In this document: in pieces, positions 30,349 through 32,775 of the stretch
How positions within the stretch are numbered: position 1 is the first letter of the stretch
Layout: each line of letters begins with the position of its first letter
Source: an uncultured Bacilli bacterium
GTDB taxonomy: Bacteria; Bacillota_I; Bacilli_A; RF39; UBA660
DNA length: 32,775 nt
Reading direction: 5' to 3'
Assembly (NCBI GenBank): GCA_910587725.1
Contig: CAJUNG010000015.1
Coordinates: 1-32,775, forward strand
The notes under the pieces: generated by a model
What the model was told of the DNA's origin: nothing
Databases searched by the model: none
What the model saw: the letters and a program-made list of their open reading frames with translations, nothing else
Position numbers and translations under genes: made by a program

Positions 30349-31212
30349 TTGAAAAGTGGAATTTTGGTGATTCAAAAAGAAAAGAATATGACGAGTAGAG
30401 AAGTGGTCAATCAAATTTCTAAAAAATTTGGAATAAAAAAAGTTGGTCATACGGGAACTTTAGACCCACTTGCTACGGGTGTATTAGTGCTTGCTATCGG
30501 AGAAGGAACTAAACTTGTTCCCTTTCTTACTAGTGATGAAAAGGAATATGTGGCGGAAGTGTTGGTTGGACTAGAAACGGATACTTTAGATGTTACGGGT
30601 AAGGTATTAAAACAATGCCAAGTTGACTTGAACGAAGAACAAGTCGCTCAAGTAATTAAAGGATTTCCTCGTCAATATTTGCAAGAAGTTCCTAAATACT
30701 CGGCAGTTCATGTGAATGGAAAAAGACTTTATGAGTATGCAAGAAGTGAAGAAGAGGTTTGTCTTCCAAAAAAAGAAGTAGAGATTAAAGCGCTAGAACT
30801 TTTATCTTTTCATCAGACGGATGTGGATGTTTCTTTTACTTTTCGCTGTGTTGTCAGTAAAGGAACTTATATCCGTAGTTTGATTCGTGATATTGGAAAT
30901 ATGTTAGGAGTTCCTTGTACTATGAAGAATTTGCATCGAACTAGACAAGGAATATTTAAAGAGGAACAGGCGAAAAAAATAAGCGAGGCAAATCCTAGTG
31001 ATATGTTGACCCTTTCTTCTGCCCTTTCTAATTATCCAAAAGTGATTTTGGATGCGGACAAGTTATATAAAGTAAGAAATGGAGCCAAACTAGAAGGTAG
31101 TTTAGAGAAACCAACCTGTTTTGTAGATAAAGAAGGACGATTGGTTGCGATTTATGAGAATGCCAAAGACTTTTCTGGGATTAAGCCGATGAAAGTGTTT
31201 CATGATGAATAG
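30349..31212 (+). CDS. truB: tRNA pseudouridine-55 synthase
   Basis: It converts U55 of the tRNA T-loop to pseudouridine. The catalytic aspartate is Asp39 in GHTGTLDPLATGVL; the KNMTSREVV motif precedes it, and RCVVSKGTYIRSLIRDIG is the conserved later block. A C-terminal PUA-like segment follows (~225-287). Length 287. The start is a TTG: TTG 30349 has AGGTG seven bases upstream, TTG 30346 only four. No ATG or GTG is placed better. It is followed 39 bases later by murE without a terminator. Confidence 0.93.
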   Translation: MKSGILVIQKEKNMTSREVVNQISKKFGIKKVGHTGTLDPLATGVLVLAIGEGTKLVPFLTSDEKEYVAEVLVGLETDTLDVTGKVLKQCQVDLNEEQVAQVIKGFPRQYLQEVPKYSAVHVNGKRLYEYARSEEEVCLPKKEVEIKALELLSFHQTDVDVSFTFRCVVSKGTYIRSLIRDIGNMLGVPCTMKNLHRTRQGIFKEEQAKKISEANPSDMLTLSSALSNYPKVILDADKLYKVRNGAKLEGSLEKPTCFVDKEGRLVAIYENAKDFSGIKPMKVFHDE

Positions 31213-31251
31213 TTTGGAATACTTTACTAATAGGAAGGAGTAACGTTTGAA

Positions 31252-32667
31252 ATGAGAATTTGTGATTTATATGATTTAGAAGACCAAACAGAGTTAAAAG
31301 CGATAAAGATTAATTCAAAAGAAGTAGAAGAAGGAGATATCTTTGTTTGTACGATGGGGGTTACTGTAGATAGACATGATTTTATTCAGGAAGCGGTTAA
31401 TGCTGGTGCTAAGCTTTTAGTGATTAGTCGAGATGTAGAAACGTATGGTGTTCCTTTTGTCAAAGTAGAAAATACGAATCAAGAATTAATTCGTCTAGCA
31501 AGAAAATTTTATCGTTTTCATGATGAAGATTTATCTTTAATTGGTGTTACAGGAACGAATGGAAAAACGACAATTTGTATGATAATTCAAGAACTGTTGG
31601 GGCACATTTGTGCCTATATGGGAACTAATGGTATTTTGTATGGGACTCATCAAGAAAAAATTCGAAATACGACACCGGATGCTGATCGACTTTATCTTTA
31701 TTTCCGTAAATTTATTGATGAGGATTGTCGGTATTTAAGTATGGAAACTTCTAGTGAAGCATTTTTTCGCCATCGTTTGGATGGATTGAAGTTTAACGTT
31801 GGAATTTTATCAAATATTACCGAAGACCATCTAAACATTCATCAGACAATTGAGAATTATGTGGATTGTAAAATGCAATTGTTTCGCAATGTTCAAGAGG
31901 ATGGAGCATCGATTCTAAATATAGATGACGATTATTTCGCACTTGCTAAAAGTAATGCTAAGGGAAAGATTCTTACTTATGGAAAAAAAGAAGGAGCAAC
32001 TTTGCAAATTAAGGAAGTTTTAGATACTGATTTTGGAAGTAAGATTGTATTTGCTTATGAAAATGTGGATTATGAGGTAGAGAGCAAGTTTCTTGGAGAG
32101 GTGAATGCATATAACTTAGCGGCGAGTATTTTATGCTTGTTATTTTTGGGATATGAGATAGAGGATATATTAAATAAGATTCCTCATTTATCGATTGTAC
32201 CAGGAAGATTAGAAGAAGTGGTTCATGAACCTTACTCAGTTATTTTAGATTATGCACATACGACGGATTCTTTTAAGAAAATTTTGCCGATTTTAAATCG
32301 AAGGAAAAAGGGACGTTTAATTGTCGTTACTGGTTCTGCTGGGGGAAGAGAAAAGGAAAAAAGAAAACCGATGGGAGAGTATATCTTAGCATCTTCTGAT
32401 TTAGTTATTTTTACTATGGATGATCCAAGACATGAGAATGTTTCGGATATTATTGCGGATTTAATTAGTGGAAGTGCTAAAACAAATTATGAGATTATAG
32501 AGAATCGGATTGATGCGATTCATCGAGCTTTTTCTATCGCCAAAGAGGGGGATATTGTCCTAGTTGCTGGTAAGGGTGTCGATAATTACATGGCAGTAGG
32601 GGACGAATATTTACCATATTCTGATTGGGAAGTTATTAAAAGCTATTTTGAGGAGAAGGGAAACTAA
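31252..32667 (+). CDS. murE: MurE-type UDP-N-acetylmuramyl-tripeptide synthetase
   Basis: An ATP-dependent cytoplasmic Mur ligase that adds the third amino acid to UDP-MurNAc-L-Ala-D-Glu. The N-terminal UDP-binding domain (~1-90, INSKEVEEGDIFVC) precedes the P-loop GVTGTNGKTT at 98-107. TTPDADRLY and METSSEAFFRHRLDGL are the substrate blocks; the Lys carbamylation region (YVDCKMQLF) and the C-terminal LDYAHTTDS domain follow. The amino-acid-selecting motif is DDPR (390-393), where meso-diaminopimelate enzymes usually have DNPR, and the later motif reads GKGVDNY rather than GKGHEDY. The diamino acid added is therefore uncertain. Length 471. GGAAGGAG lies upstream with an 11-base spacer. Confidence 0.88.
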   Translation: MRICDLYDLEDQTELKAIKINSKEVEEGDIFVCTMGVTVDRHDFIQEAVNAGAKLLVISRDVETYGVPFVKVENTNQELIRLARKFYRFHDEDLSLIGVTGTNGKTTICMIIQELLGHICAYMGTNGILYGTHQEKIRNTTPDADRLYLYFRKFIDEDCRYLSMETSSEAFFRHRLDGLKFNVGILSNITEDHLNIHQTIENYVDCKMQLFRNVQEDGASILNIDDDYFALAKSNAKGKILTYGKKEGATLQIKEVLDTDFGSKIVFAYENVDYEVESKFLGEVNAYNLAASILCLLFLGYEIEDILNKIPHLSIVPGRLEEVVHEPYSVILDYAHTTDSFKKILPILNRRKKGRLIVVTGSAGGREKEKRKPMGEYILASSDLVIFTMDDPRHENVSDIIADLISGSAKTNYEIIENRIDAIHRAFSIAKEGDIVLVAGKGVDNYMAVGDEYLPYSDWEVIKSYFEEKGN

Positions 32668-32681
32668 GATTTCCTTTTTTT
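32659..32681 (+). terminator. Terminator after murE
   Basis: GGAAA (32659-32663) and TTTCC (32670-32674) around a loop that includes the stop codon, followed by seven T. Confidence 0.7.
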
Positions 32682-32686
32682 CTTGG

Positions 32687-32715
32687 TTGAATGGGTGAGT
32701 TATTTATGATACAAT
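32687..32715 (+). promoter_or_regulatory. Promoter of a gene beyond the right edge
   Basis: TTGAAT (32687-32692), 17 bases, TACAAT (32710-32715), with TGA before the -10 box. The remaining 60 bases show no start codon with a ribosome binding site, so they are leader. Confidence 0.7.
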
Positions 32716-32775
32716 AGTACTATCTCGACTTAAACACTTTTTAGAAAGTAAAATCTCCCTAAGCCTTTATTAATA

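Overview
The window is 32.8 kb of AT-rich chromosome from a low-GC Gram-positive bacterium of the class Bacilli. The evidence is T-box leaders before synthetase genes, strong AGGAGG-type ribosome binding sites, bacillary gene pairs (miaB-ymcA, greA-tig) and two genes of endospore formers (an SspI-type spore protein and a YutH-type coat protein). Compact spacing, a threonyl-tRNA synthetase without its TGS domain, a short archaeal-type prolyl-tRNA synthetase and M60-like/DUF5011 surface architecture suggest an uncultured, gut-associated Erysipelotrichales/RF39-like lineage. I cannot place it further. UGA is a normal stop here: it ends miaB and ymcA.

Layout, left to right. A phenylalanine T-box leader and pheS-pheT (1-3761). 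A convergent sspI. A leftward accessory module at 4242-5877: an AbiE-type type IV toxin-antitoxin pair, a coupled third small frame, and a paired-palindrome operator over its promoter. A YgjP-like metallopeptidase. A threonine T-box operon of RNase R plus thrS (6764-11178). A membrane-protein block prsW-dedA-yutH, convergent with a NifU-like gene. A gene-poor stretch with a decayed frame (13820-14160). An ankyrin-repeat protein, then miaB-ymcA. A tRNA Ile-Asn-Glu cluster. A Cys-rich small membrane protein. DUF5684 protein-murI, then greA-tig. A Cys-less membrane-anchored EIIB-like protein followed by a valine T-box and valS. A HAD phosphatase divergent from a 981-residue M60-like surface protein. 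proS. A PgeF-like gene broken by an in-frame UGA. truB, and murE with a promoter beyond it.

Most of the window is translation and cell-wall housekeeping: four aminoacyl-tRNA synthetases (three under T-box control), three tRNAs, tRNA modification (miaB, truB), nascent-chain folding (tig), transcript cleavage (greA), and peptidoglycan precursor enzymes (murI, murE). The more unusual material is the AbiE module with its operator and a dnaX-like slippery site in the third frame, RNase R under threonine T-box control, the apparently inactive M60-like protein, the Cys-less EIIB protein, the UGA-interrupted laccase-like gene, and a possible AUU start for yutH. All calls come from reading the sequence and recalled family features. 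No database search was run.
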